Source: Clostridiaceae bacterium
GTDB taxonomy: Bacteria; Bacillota; Clostridia; Saccharofermentanales; Saccharofermentanaceae
Direction of reading: 5' to 3'
NCBI GenBank assembly: GCA_012718915.1
Contig: JAAYBI010000061.1
Span: 1-33,203, forward strand
Length of the DNA stretch: 33,203 nucleotides
Made by a program: the position numbers and the translations under genes. Positions 1 through 8,700 of the stretch are shown here, piece after piece (within the stretch, counting starts at the first letter, position 1; every line of letters begins with the position of its first letter). Under the pieces are notes generated by a model. That model made no database searches and was not told the origin of the DNA. It was given only the letters and a program-made list of their open reading frames with translations.

Positions 1-239
1 CCGCGGAATTACTTGTTAAGTCGGGTTACATTACCTATAGATAAGATTCGTGATAATCATTAACACCTTCTTGAACCGGATTTTTCTTAACTGATACTAT
101 TTTGTTTTCAGTTGACAAAGATCTCGATTCGAGGAGGTGTTTGTATGTATTTATAGTATTTGATATAGAAATAAGAGCATTCTCACATTTCTGCAATTGT
201 GATTTGTCAGAATAATTAAAAAAATATCTTGTATTGGGC
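1..239. other. Intergenic stretch, no gene recognised
   Basis: I see no gene here. The + frame starting at base 1 is open for 20 codons before a stop at 61-63, so it could be the tail of an upstream gene, but it is too short to identify. An AGGAGG-like sequence near 132-137 precedes only very short frames. A TTGACA at 112-117 has no matching -10. Confidence 0.4.
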
Positions 240-268
240 TTGACGGTATTGGCGAGTTATGACATAAT
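240..268 (+). promoter_or_regulatory. Sigma-A type promoter of the tRNA operon
   Basis: TTGACG (240-245) and CATAAT (263-268) are separated by exactly 17 bases, giving a predicted start near 275, about 40 bases before the first tRNA. This fits a housekeeping promoter for the two tRNA genes that follow. No T-box or other leader structure lies between. Confidence 0.7.
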
Positions 269-316
269 CACTCTTGCGCTTTGAGTTGTGACTAATTAGT
301 GGCAACAATCAAGCTT

Positions 317-393
317 GGGCCTTTAGCTCAGTTGGTTAGAGCAACCGGCTCATAACCGGTCGGTCCCGGGTTCGAGTCCCTGAAGGCCCACCA
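317..393 (+). tRNA. tRNA with CAT anticodon (Met, or Ile2 after lysidine modification)
   Basis: This is a 77-base cloverleaf with encoded CCA. The acceptor stem pairs GGGCCTT with AAGGCCC, the D stem pairs GCTC with GAGC, and the anticodon stem pairs ACCGG with CCGGT around loop CTCATAA, anticodon at 351-353. The discriminator is A. CAT is used by elongator Met, initiator Met and Ile2. The first acceptor pair is G-C and the anticodon stem lacks three consecutive G-C pairs, so an initiator is unlikely. The C4-G69 and C5-G68 pairs would also suit a TilS substrate (Ile2). The T stem (366-370 with 378-382) has one C-T mismatch at its second pair. Confidence 0.93.
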
Positions 394-420
394 TTTTGAC
401 AGTTGACATCATCTATATAT

Positions 421-505
<85 letters not shown>

Positions 506-506
506 G

Positions 507-534
507 AACCCGATACGCAAGTATCGGGTTTTTT
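507..534 (+). terminator. Rho-independent terminator of the tRNA operon
   Basis: A perfect 10-bp stem (507-516 with 521-530) closes a GCAA tetraloop and ends in a run of six T. It starts two bases after the CCA of tRNA-Tyr and closes the two-tRNA transcript. Confidence 0.93.
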
Positions 535-637
535 CATTTTCAGGCATCAATTCAGAAAATGTACAATATTGCGGCTTAGTTCCTGGATAATTAAAAACTA
601 GAGATAAAAAATTAAAGCAAGAGTTTAATTAATTATA

Positions 638-666
638 TTGACAATTCAATTGCGCTGATGTAATAA
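638..666 (+). promoter_or_regulatory. Putative promoter of the DUF2975/HTH gene pair
   Basis: A perfect TTGACA (638-643) is followed after 17 bases by TAATAA (661-666), a moderate -10. This leaves a leader of about 75 bases before the DUF2975 gene, which contains the inverted repeat at 695-726. Confidence 0.5.
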
Positions 667-694
667 TCCAGTTAGAATCTGTCGGCAATTCTAC

Positions 695-726
695 AATTTC
701 ATTCATTTTTTTAGCAAAATGAAATT
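695..726. repeat. 8-bp inverted repeat in the leader of the DUF2975 gene
   Basis: AATTTCAT (695-702) and ATGAAATT (719-726) are perfect inverted copies separated by 16 bases, ending about 7 bases before the ribosome binding site. They could form an RNA hairpin or be a binding site for the small HTH regulator encoded downstream. The region is AT-rich, so chance is also possible. Confidence 0.3.
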
Positions 727-748
727 TTAATGAGAGAAGGAATAGACT

Positions 749-1372
749 ATGAAGGATGCACTTCCAATTTTAAAAAAGAAAGTAAAAGTGGATACATATA
801 TTACATTTGTCATGGCCATTCTAATGTTTTCAATGGCAGGAGTATCTACCTTTAATGCAATTCGCTACGGCATGATGAATGCGGATCGTTTTGAAATTAG
901 AGAGGTCGATGTATCTGACTCTTCGAGCCCAGAGGAAATAGGATTATATATCGATGGTGAATTGTCTTCATTAGGTGATGAAAGCATTGCGAGATCAATT
1001 ACTACTCCTGATTATACTAATCCCAAATATCCGTTTGTTATTAACAAGGTGATAGAAGCTATTCGACTAATATTTATGGGCCTGATACTATCAGTGGTCT
1101 ATGCGATATTTTGCACGATCCAATCCGGTTCGACACCATTTTCAAAAAAGTGCGTCAATTATCTTCGCGTGGTTGCACTACTTACAATTCTGCTCGGTGT
1201 AGTACCAAGCACGGCGCACATCATATTGAACTTTATTATATATAATGCGTCTTATGTTCAGATAAATCCGGTACAACTATTTATCGTCTTGTTAGGAGTC
1301 GTTATTGGGATGATTTCTGAAATATATCGATATGGAACAGCTCTTCAAGATGATATTGATTCAATTGCATAA
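749..1372 (+). CDS. DUF2975 family membrane protein
   Basis: This 207-residue integral membrane protein has four hydrophobic segments at about residues 15-36, 99-121, 138-162 and 174-192, with a polar loop between the first two. That size, topology and the helix-turn-helix gene directly downstream match the DUF2975 family (YoaS-like in Bacillus), whose biochemical role is not known. An AGAAGG ribosome binding site lies about 10 bases before the ATG. The stop is 11 bases before the next start, so the two genes form an operon. I infer that the membrane protein and the regulator act together, as in other DUF2975/HTH pairs, but the sequence gives no ligand or enzymatic motif. Confidence 0.85.
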   Translation: MKDALPILKKKVKVDTYITFVMAILMFSMAGVSTFNAIRYGMMNADRFEIREVDVSDSSSPEEIGLYIDGELSSLGDESIARSITTPDYTNPKYPFVINKVIEAIRLIFMGLILSVVYAIFCTIQSGSTPFSKKCVNYLRVVALLTILLGVVPSTAHIILNFIIYNASYVQINPVQLFIVLLGVVIGMISEIYRYGTALQDDIDSIA

Positions 1373-1383
1373 GGAGTAGAAAG

Positions 1384-1587
1384 ATGGCTATTATCGTTCG
1401 GCTGGATCGAGTTATGGCGGATAGAAAAATCTCGCTAAATGAGCTCGCTGACAAAGTAGGAATGAGCAACGTAAATCTTTCAAATTTGAAAACCGGAAAA
1501 ATGAAGGGTATTCGCTTTGAGACCATGGAATCGATATGTTCAGTTCTGGAATGTCAGCCCGGCGATTTGTTCGAGTTTGTAAAATAA
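1384..1587 (+). CDS. Cro/C1-type (XRE, YozG-like) transcriptional regulator
   Basis: This 67-residue protein is essentially a single helix-turn-helix domain. It has the usual Cro/C1 order: a helix around residues 16-25 (SLNELADKVG), a recognition helix around 28-37 (SNVNLSNLKTG), and the terminal pattern in which a short helix is followed by CQPGDLFEFV. This is the short YozG-like type regularly found next to DUF2975 proteins. An AAGGAG ribosome binding site overlaps the end of the upstream gene. Its DNA target is unknown; the inverted repeat at 695-726 in front of its own operon is a candidate. The transcript would end at the hairpin at 1638-1677. Confidence 0.92.
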   Translation: MAIIVRLDRVMADRKISLNELADKVGMSNVNLSNLKTGKMKGIRFETMESICSVLECQPGDLFEFVK

Positions 1588-1637
1588 TACCCATATTGTG
1601 GGCTCGAATTCATACGTATCCCAATAAAATATATAAA

Positions 1638-1677
1638 AAGGGGCTGTCTCTCAACTTTCGTTTTGAGACAACCCCTT
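1638..1677. terminator. Bidirectional terminator between the HTH gene and tRNA-Leu
   Basis: AAGGGG and TGTCTC (1638-1650) pair with GAGACA and CCCCTT (1665-1677) with a C/T imperfection, giving a long hairpin flanked by A-rich and T-rich sequence. It lies three bases beyond the CCA of the minus-strand tRNA-Leu and also ends the DUF2975/HTH transcript. Confidence 0.75.
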
Positions 1678-1679
1678 CT

Positions 1680-1766
1680 TGGTGGGGCTGATGGGACTTG
1701 AACCCATACAACCTCTCGATTGGCAGATTTTGAGTCTGCTGCGTCTGCCAATTCCGCCACAGCCCC
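1680..1766 (-). tRNA. tRNA-Leu (CAA)
   Basis: This is an 87-base class II tRNA on the minus strand with encoded CCA. The acceptor stem pairs GGGGCTG with CAGCCCC, the discriminator is A, and the anticodon stem pairs GCAGA with TCTGC around loop CTCAAAA, giving anticodon CAA for UUG codons. The loop has A36-A37-A38, so A37 should be a MiaA and MiaB substrate. It diverges from the pyr operon, with interlocked promoters. Confidence 0.97.
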
Positions 1767-1782
1767 GCGTGTACTAAGAAAT

Positions 1783-1810
1783 ATTATCACAGCTACTTGA
1801 AAAGTGTCAA
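1783..1810 (-). promoter_or_regulatory. Promoter of tRNA-Leu (CAA)
   Basis: Read on the minus strand, a perfect TTGACA (1805-1810) is followed after 16 bases by GATAAT (1783-1788). The predicted start is about 10 bases before the tRNA. Its -35 falls inside the spacer of the divergent pyr promoter. Confidence 0.75.
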
Positions 1811-1825
1811 CGAATAGTTTATGCT
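1797..1825 (+). promoter_or_regulatory. Promoter of the pyr operon
   Basis: TTGAAA (1797-1802) and TATGCT (1820-1825) are separated by 17 bases. The predicted start near 1832 puts the PyrR-binding hairpin at the very 5' end of the transcript, as expected for an attenuated pyr leader. Confidence 0.65.
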
Positions 1826-1834
1826 TTTTCAAAA

Positions 1835-1950
1835 CAACCTTTTAATCTTGATCCGGAGAGGTCAGGAAGGGTGACATACTGATTTGCGATTCTTATGCCG
1901 ATTCGCACGCTTGTGGTTACCTTTCGTTATCTTGACGGAAGGTTTTTTTT
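1835..1950 (+). promoter_or_regulatory. PyrR-dependent transcription attenuator (pyr leader)
   Basis: Three mutually exclusive structures can be drawn. The PyrR-binding hairpin (anti-antiterminator, about 1838-1870) carries the family's conserved loop sequence ATCCGGAGAGGTC at 1851-1863, closed by CCTT and AAGG. The antiterminator pairs 1866-1875 with 1916-1925 over 10 base pairs. The terminator is at 1919-1950. The antiterminator uses the AAGG needed by the PyrR hairpin and the ACCTTTC needed by the terminator, so PyrR bound with UMP should release the terminator and stop transcription before pyrR. This is the Bacillus-type mechanism; the pairing is seen in the sequence, the ligand response is family knowledge. 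Confidence 0.9.
1919..1950 (+). terminator. Terminator hairpin of the pyr attenuator
   Basis: A 9-bp stem (1919-1927 with 1935-1943, one G-T pair) closes a 7-base loop and is followed by eight T at 1943-1950. It lies 36 bases before the pyrR start and is the conditional stop of the pyr leader. Confidence 0.9.
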
Positions 1951-1985
1951 GAGTATAAACCTTGAGCATCGAAAGGAGTCAAGAT

Positions 1986-2552
1986 ATGGCAGAATCATTT
2001 GAAAAAGCAATTATCATGGACGCTTCAGCTCTCACTCGGGCAATGACCAGAATCTCTCATGAAATCCTCGAAAAAAACAAAGGCCTTGATAATCTGGTAC
2101 TAATCGGCGTTCAAAGACGTGGCGTTCCAATGACACAGAGAATTGCCGAATATCTCCATAAAATTGAAGGTGTAAAACCACCAATCGGGTATCTGGACAT
2201 CACTTTCTATCGTGATGACTTATCTATGCTCAGCGCGCATCCTATTGTAAACAGTACAGATATTCCATTCGATATTAACGATAAGAAAATTATACTCATT
2301 GATGACGTCCTATTTACCGGAAGAACCGTTAGAGCGGCAATAGAGGCGCTGTTTGACATGGGAAGACCGGCGGAAATTCAGCTGGCTATCATGGTAGACC
2401 GTGGACACAGGGAATTGCCCTTTCGACCCGACTATGTGGGGAAGAACGTTCCGACATCAAATACTGAATCGATTCACGTCGAACTCGTCGAGATTGACGG
2501 ACAAGATCGGGTTGCCCTTTTTGACGAGGTGAAAAATCATGTTGAAGAGTAA
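1986..2552 (+). CDS. pyrR: PyrR, pyr operon RNA-binding attenuation protein / uracil phosphoribosyltransferase
   Basis: PyrR binds the pyr leader RNA when UMP is high and promotes termination; most members also convert uracil and PRPP to UMP. The 188-residue protein has the type I PRPP-binding motif [13 protein letters not shown] at about 103-115 and the family segments GVQRRGVP (41-48) and [13 protein letters not shown] (68-80). I chose the ATG at 1986 because AGGAG lies 7 bases upstream. The in-frame TTG at 1962 would add eight residues from the leader and put that ribosome binding site inside the gene. The attenuator directly upstream makes the gene self-regulated. The 3' end overlaps pyrB by 14 bases, so translation is probably coupled. 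Confidence 0.97.
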   Translation: MAESFEKAIIMDASALTRAMTRISHEILEKNKGLDNLVLIGVQRRGVPMTQRIAEYLHKIEGVKPPIGYLDITFYRDDLSMLSAHPIVNSTDIPFDINDKKIILIDDVLFTGRTVRAAIEALFDMGRPAEIQLAIMVDRGHRELPFRPDYVGKNVPTSNTESIHVELVEIDGQDRVALFDEVKNHVEE

Positions 2553-3465
2553 AGATTTATTGGGCCTTAAGCAATTATCGGCAGAAGAAATCAACGAAAT
2601 TATTACCACAGCAGAAATGATGAAAATGGTTCTTGATACTAACAATAAAAAGACATCCCATCTTCAAGGCCGTTCGGTAGTCACCCTATTCTATGAAAAC
2701 AGTACACGTACGCGCTTGTCATTTGAACTAGCTTCAAAGTATATGGGTTCAGTAAGTGCTAACATTTCGACATCCGGCAGTAGTGTCAATAAAGGCGAAT
2801 CATTATTAGATACGGCAAGAACGATTGACATGATGGCGACTGACATCATTATTATGCGTCACAATCAGTCCGGTGCGCCCCATTTTATCGCCCCTCACTT
2901 AAAATCTTCTGTTGTAAATGCCGGAGATGGAATGAATGAGCATCCGACTCAAGCCTTGTTGGATATGTTCACCATGAAGTCATCGTTCGGAAAAATTGAA
3001 GGCCTAAAAGTTGCTATCTGCGGTGATATTTTTCACAGCAGGGTCGCTCGAAGCAATGTCATTGGTTTAACTAAACTTGGTGCCGAAGTGTCTCTTTTCG
3101 GACCGCCAACTATGCTTCCGATGGGTATCGAGAAAATGGGTTGTAAAGTAGCCGGATCGGTTCATGAAGCCGTTGAAGGCGCAGATGTCGTAATGGGGCT
3201 TCGCGTTCAACTTGAGCGTCAGAACCAATCGCTGTTTCCTACCGTTTCTGAGTACGCAAACTTTTACTCGATTACTCAAGATGTGCTGAAATTAGCGAAT
3301 AAAAATGCAATTGTCTTGCACCCGGGACCATGTAATCACGGGGTAGAGCTTCCCACGGTTGTATACGACAGCCCGCAATCGCTCATTAATGAGCAGGTTA
3401 AGAATGGTGTCGCCATTCGCATGGCCATTCTTTATATGCTTATGGCCAGGAGGAATCAACAATGA
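2539..3465 (+). CDS. pyrB: Aspartate carbamoyltransferase catalytic subunit
   Basis: PyrB joins carbamoyl phosphate and L-aspartate to give N-carbamoyl-L-aspartate, the second step of UMP synthesis. The 308-residue protein has the usual catalytic-chain length. The carbamoyl-phosphate signature FYENSTRTR is at 51-59, and a HPGP motif at 261-264 with CNHGVEL following forms the aspartate side. The common form of that segment is N-R-G/D, so His 267 in place of Arg is a small variation. No pyrI regulatory chain is in the cluster, which fits an unregulated Bacillus-like enzyme controlled through PyrR. A GAGGTG ribosome binding site within pyrR precedes the ATG. The end overlaps pyrC by 4 bases (ATGA). 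Confidence 0.97.
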   Translation: MLKSKDLLGLKQLSAEEINEIITTAEMMKMVLDTNNKKTSHLQGRSVVTLFYENSTRTRLSFELASKYMGSVSANISTSGSSVNKGESLLDTARTIDMMATDIIIMRHNQSGAPHFIAPHLKSSVVNAGDGMNEHPTQALLDMFTMKSSFGKIEGLKVAICGDIFHSRVARSNVIGLTKLGAEVSLFGPPTMLPMGIEKMGCKVAGSVHEAVEGADVVMGLRVQLERQNQSLFPTVSEYANFYSITQDVLKLANKNAIVLHPGPCNHGVELPTVVYDSPQSLINEQVKNGVAIRMAILYMLMARRNQQ

Positions 3466-4718
3466 AAACAATAATTAGAAATGCAAAAGTCATGAATGAA
3501 GATAATTTGTCCGATTTTTACATATCGGACGGACTCATATCGGCTCCCTTTTCGGATACAGCAGATATTGAATTTGATGTCATGGGTGCTTCTCTATTTC
3601 CCGGGCTGATTGATGCTCATTGTCATTTGAGAGAGCCCGGATATGAATATAAAGAAGATATTGAAAGTGGGACCCGATCAGCCGTCAGAGGTGGATATAC
3701 ATCAGTATGCCCAATGCCGAATACTTCTCCGGTATGTGACAGCCCGGCTATTGTTCAATCGATAATGAAGATTGCATCTCAAAAGGCTTCTTGTAATGTA
3801 TTTCCGATTGGAGCGGCCAGCAAGGGTCTTAAGGGTCTGGAGCTATCCGAAATCGGTCTTATGAAGCAAGCCGGTATTGTTGCCGTTTCTGACGATGGAC
3901 TTCCCATAAAGACCGCAGCGCAACTCCGCAAAGTAATGGAGTATGCATCGTACTTTGACATACCCGTATTAAACCACTGTGAAGATATCTCTTTGGCAGA
4001 AGGTGCGATGAACGAAGGCGCTCTTGCGACCTCTATGGGTTTACGGGGCATCCCTGAGTTAGCCGAAAACATAATGATTTCAAGAGATGTTTTAATCGCC
4101 GAGTATCTTAATCTGCCCATTCATATATGCCACGTGAGCACACGCAAAGGCGTCGAAATTATACGAGATGCAAAACGTCGCGGCGTCAAAGTAACAGCCG
4201 AAACGTGTCCGCATTATTTTACACTTACGGAAAGTGCGTGTGAGGGTTATAACACCTATGCAAAAATGAATCCGCCTCTTCGAACTGAAACTGATCGTCA
4301 ATCAATCATTGAGGGCATTGCGGATAGTACAATTGATATAATTGTTACCGACCATGCACCACATCATGAAGACGAAAAAATACTCGAATTTTCGCTTGCG
4401 CTGAATGGGATAATCGGATTTGAGACAGCGTTTTCGCTCGGATATACTTACCTCGTCAAGCCCGGACATGTTGAATTAGGTCGCTTCATTGACGCAATGA
4501 CGAAGCGTCCGTCGGATATTTTGAAATTGAACCGTGGAACGTTAGATATTGGTGCACCTGCTGATATTGTCTGCTTCGACCTGGAGCATGAGTATAAATT
4601 CGACGCTCGAAATGTATTAAGTAAATCCAAAAATACGCCTTTTGATGGATATGATTTATTCGGAAGATGCATACTTACCATTGTAGGAGGAAAATTATCG
4701 TATGAAGAACTTTGCTGA
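3462..4718 (+). CDS. pyrC: Dihydroorotase (class I)
   Basis: PyrC cyclises N-carbamoyl-L-aspartate to dihydroorotate in the cytoplasm. The 418-residue protein is of the longer class I amidohydrolase type. The zinc-binding DAHCHLREPG is at 51-60 (His 53 and His 55), CHVS and CPHYF histidines lie mid-protein, and the catalytic TDHAPHH segment is at 296-302. The C-terminal part (GAPADIVCFD) is the usual amidohydrolase beta-domain return. The start overlaps the pyrB stop (ATGA), after AGGAGG eight bases upstream, and the end overlaps pyrF by 17 bases, so the gene sits within a tightly coupled translation unit. Confidence 0.97.
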   Translation: MKTIIRNAKVMNEDNLSDFYISDGLISAPFSDTADIEFDVMGASLFPGLIDAHCHLREPGYEYKEDIESGTRSAVRGGYTSVCPMPNTSPVCDSPAIVQSIMKIASQKASCNVFPIGAASKGLKGLELSEIGLMKQAGIVAVSDDGLPIKTAAQLRKVMEYASYFDIPVLNHCEDISLAEGAMNEGALATSMGLRGIPELAENIMISRDVLIAEYLNLPIHICHVSTRKGVEIIRDAKRRGVKVTAETCPHYFTLTESACEGYNTYAKMNPPLRTETDRQSIIEGIADSTIDIIVTDHAPHHEDEKILEFSLALNGIIGFETAFSLGYTYLVKPGHVELGRFIDAMTKRPSDILKLNRGTLDIGAPADIVCFDLEHEYKFDARNVLSKSKNTPFDGYDLFGRCILTIVGGKLSYEELC

Positions 4719-5634
4719 TCAACTCGTCGAGAAAATCCGAATCATGAAGAATCCGACCGTTATGGGTCTGGACCCTGTATTAGATTATGTTCCCGACCAT
4801 ATTATTGCAGAGAGTACTCAGCGTTACGCAGATCCTTCTAAGGCATCGTCCCAAGCTATCCTTGAGTTTAACAAAGCGCTTATTGATGCGACATCGGATA
4901 TAATACCTGCCGTAAAACCACAATTCGCATATTACGAAATGTACGGTGTCAACGGTATCAAAGCTTTAGTAGAGACGATTGATTACGCGAAATCAAAAGG
5001 AATGCTTGTGATTGCAGATGCAAAGCGCAATGACATTGGCAGTACGGCACAAGCTTACGCTACTTCGATTCTCGGAAAGACGACGCTCTCAGACGGACAG
5101 CAAAAAGAAATGTTTGGTGCAGATGCCGTGACGCTCAACGGATACCTTGGTATTGACGGTATAGAACCGTTTATTTCACTGGCCAAATCTTTTGGGAAAG
5201 GTATGTTCATTTTAGTTCATACGTCAAATCCGTCATCAGTACAGATCCAAGAACTAGAGCTCAAAGACGGGCGCTTGCTTTATGAAGCCGTTGCAGAGCA
5301 GGTTACGGATTGGGGAAGTACTTTAGTCGGAAAGCATGGGTATTCATCCGTCGGTGCAGTGGTCGGTGCTACATGGCCCGAGCAAGCAAAAAAACTGAGA
5401 GAAATAATGCCCAACACTTTCTTCCTGGTTCCTGGCTATGGTGCTCAAGGCGGAGATGCTCAAACAGTCAAGTCATGCTTCGACAAAAATGGCGATGGCG
5501 CGATTGTGAACGCATCCAGAAGTCTTATGTGTGCATATAAAAAGAATAATTCCGTTGACCCTAAAGATTTCATGATGGCGACACGCGAGGAAGCGATTCG
5601 CATGAGAGAAGATTTAAATAACGCCATATTCTAA
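4702..5634 (+). CDS. pyrF: Orotidine 5'-phosphate decarboxylase (type 2)
   Basis: PyrF decarboxylates OMP to UMP, the last step of the pathway. The 310-residue length and the N-terminal GLDPVLDYVPD (22-32) place it in the longer type 2 group rather than the 230-residue enzymes. The catalytic D-x-K-x-x-D signature is DAKRND at 106-111. The segment LVPGYGAQGGDA near residue 250 forms the phosphate-binding end. AGGAGG at 4685-4690 lies 11 bases before the ATG, inside pyrC. Seventy-nine bases containing a likely promoter separate it from carB, where other Bacillota usually have carA. Confidence 0.97.
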   Translation: MKNFADQLVEKIRIMKNPTVMGLDPVLDYVPDHIIAESTQRYADPSKASSQAILEFNKALIDATSDIIPAVKPQFAYYEMYGVNGIKALVETIDYAKSKGMLVIADAKRNDIGSTAQAYATSILGKTTLSDGQQKEMFGADAVTLNGYLGIDGIEPFISLAKSFGKGMFILVHTSNPSSVQIQELELKDGRLLYEAVAEQVTDWGSTLVGKHGYSSVGAVVGATWPEQAKKLREIMPNTFFLVPGYGAQGGDAQTVKSCFDKNGDGAIVNASRSLMCAYKKNNSVDPKDFMMATREEAIRMREDLNNAIF

Positions 5635-5652
5635 ATAACAAAAAATCGCGAG

Positions 5653-5680
5653 TTGCAGTAGATATCAATGATGGTATAAT
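5653..5680 (+). promoter_or_regulatory. Putative internal promoter before carB
   Basis: TTGCAG (5653-5658) and a perfect TATAAT (5675-5680) are 16 bases apart in the only real gap of the pyr operon. The predicted start is about 25 bases before the carB ATG, with AGGAGG-like GGAGG close to it. No PyrR loop sequence lies between, so transcripts from here would escape the leader attenuator. Confidence 0.55.
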
Positions 5681-5713
5681 TATGCACACACTTGCATAAA
5701 CGGAGGTCACTTC

Positions 5714-8700
5714 ATGCCAAAAAGAACAGATGTCAGTCGCGTTATGGTTATCGGCTCCGGGCCTATTATTATCGGACAAGCAGCAGAATTTGATTATGCG
5801 GGAACGCAAGCGTGTCGTGCACTAAAGCAAGAGAATTTCTTTGTTGTTTTGGTTAACAGTAATCCTGCGACCATCATGACTGATCCCGGTGTAGCAGATA
5901 AAATCTACATTGAACCTCTGAATATTGATGTCATCAAGAAAATTCTTCTTGACGAGAAGATCGATGGCTTAGTCGGAATGCTGGGTGGACAGACGGGACT
6001 GAATTTTTCCATGGAGCTGGCTGAATCCGGTTTTCTTGATGAAAACGGCATAATTTTAATGGGAACTCAGGCCGACGGGATTAAGAGGGGAGAGGATCGG
6101 GAAGATTTTCGCGAAGCAATGCTTCGGATTAATGAGCCATGTATACCTTCTTCAACGGCCATGAGCATTGATGATTGCGTTCGAATTGCGAACGATATCG
6201 GTTATCCGATTATCGTAAGACCGGCATTTACTTTGGGCGGCACCGGCGGCGGTATCGCCGCGACTGAAGAAGAGATGATTGAGATAGCAGTTGTCGGCTT
6301 GGAAGCCAGTCGTGTGCATCAAGTATTAATTGAAAAATGCATAGCCGGGTGGAAAGAAATAGAATTTGAAGCGGTAAGAGATGCAAACGGTAACAAAGTG
6401 ACCATTTGCTCGATGGAAAATTTTGACCCGGTTGGCGTCCATACCGGAGACTCCATTGTTGTGGCTCCCGCTCAGACGCTCACGGACCATGAGTATCAGA
6501 AGCTTCGTACATCTGCACTCAAAATTGTTGAAGAATTGGAAATCGTAGGCGGATGTAACGTCCAATTTGCTTTGCATCCGACTTCGGGCGAATACGCAGT
6601 CATCGAAGTTAATCCGCGTTTGTCGCGCTCATCTGCATTAGCATCTAAGGCGACAGGATACCCGATTGCTAAGGTAGCTTCAAAAATCGCTTGCGGATAT
6701 ACACTTGATGAGATTCCTAATGAAGTTACCGGAAAGACCAAAGCCTGTTTTGAACCGGCGGTGGATTATATTGTTGTAAAAATTCCCAAATTTCCTTTTG
6801 ATAAATTTGTTAAAGCCAAGAAGACATTGGGAACGCAAATGAAGGCGACCGGAGAAGTGATGTCGATCTCGAATAATTTTGAATCGGCGCTCATGAAAGC
6901 GATTCGCTCTCTGGAACTCGGAATAATGGGCCTTTATATACCGACTATTAATCAATTATCAGACGAAGAACTGTTTCAGCATTTATGTATTGTTGAAGAT
7001 AAGCGTTTGTTTTATCTGTCGGAAGCGATTCGAAGAGGACAAACCATAGAATATCTTTATGATTTAACAAAAGTCGACAAGTTCTTTTTAAATAAACTTC
7101 AGCATTTGGTAACCGTCGAAGAGCAAATTCGTTCTTGTAATACACCCGAGGACATATCCGAACAATTATTTAGAAAAGCGATATACTACGGCTTCCCGGA
7201 TGCCTATATCGCCAAACTGACAAATGTAACGACTGATATCATTCGTGATCTCAGAAAGTCTCTTAAGATGAATTATAGCTACAAAATGGTCGATACTTGT
7301 GCCGGTGAATACACTGCGATAACACCGTATTATTATTCAACTTTTGATAAAATGAATGAAGCCGTTCGAACGGAACGCAAAAAGGTAATTGTTTTAGGAT
7401 CCGGCCCGATTCGAATCGGACAAGGGATCGAGTTTGACTATTGTTGTGTTCACTCGTCATGGGCGCTTCGAGACATTGGCTATGAATCAATAATAATTAA
7501 CAACAATCCGGAAACGGTCTCCACGGATTATGATACATCCGATCGTCTCTATTTCGAACCACTAACGGCAGATGATGTCAGAGCTGTTATCGAGAACGAA
7601 AAACCTGATGGATGCATTTGTCAGTTTGGCGGGCAGACTGCTATTAAGTTAATCAAAACAATCTCCGATATGGGTGTCACAATTTTTGGCACTTCGGCTG
7701 ATATGGTCGATGCGGCCGAAGACCGCAAGCGTTTTGACAAAATTCTTGAAGATTGTAATATCAAAAGACCGGAAGGTAGTACGGTATTCACCGTTGAAGA
7801 AGCATTATCACTGGCAGAAAAACTTACCTATCCGGTACTTGTTCGTCCATCCTATGTTCTGGGCGGTCAAGGGATGGCGATAGTGACCAATAATGATGAA
7901 ATGATTGAGTACATGCGTATCATTAACCTTGTGGAGCAGGAGCATCCCATCCTGGTCGATAAATACCTCCGTGGTGTAGAACTTGAAGTGGATGCCGTTT
8001 GTGACGGCAAGAACATTTTGATACCGGGGATAATGGAACATCTTGAGCGTGCAGGTGTCCATTCCGGCGATTCGATTTCGATTTTTCCTGCATATATTCC
8101 CGAAAAAGTCAGAGATACAATCATCGACTACACTCGAAAATTGTCATTGGCGCTAAATGTCATCGGGCTGATTAATATTCAGTTCATCCTGTTTAATGAT
8201 GAGGTTTATGTCATTGAGGTTAATCCCAGATCATCCAGAACCGTTCCTTATATCAGCAAAGTGACCGGCATTCCGATTGTGGATGTTGCAACGCGGATTA
8301 TGATGGGCGCCAGTTTATCCGATTTTTCTTTCGGAACCGGTTTGTATGCCCGATACCCATGGGTTTATGCGATAAAAGCGCCGGTGTTTTCGTTTGAAAA
8401 ATTACACGATGTGGATGTGAGTTTGGGGCCGGAGATGAAGAGCACCGGAGAAGTTCTGGGTCTGTCCGTGACTTATGCCGAAGCCATGTTCAAAGCGATT
8501 TTAGCGTCCGGCTTTAAGTTTCCTCAAAAAGGAGCGGGTGTCTTATTAACGGTCAAAGATAGCGACAAATCAGATTTGGTGCCGCTTGCGGATAAACTTT
8601 TAGCGCTGGGCTATGAGCTCTATGCAACCGGTGGAACTGCGAATTACTTGAATCGATACGGAATTCCGACAAACAGTGTTCGAAAAATGGAAGAAGCTGC

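Noticed and set aside
112-140. Possible promoter at TTGACA 112-117
   Set aside because: No -10 hexamer stands at 16-18 bases, and no gene follows at a sensible distance.
1554-1832. 92-codon minus-strand frame over tRNA-Leu (CAA)
   Set aside because: It is a translation of the tRNA and its terminator, a common false call.
3779-4120. 113-codon minus-strand frame inside pyrC
   Set aside because: It is antisense to conserved dihydroorotase sequence and looks like a codon-bias shadow.
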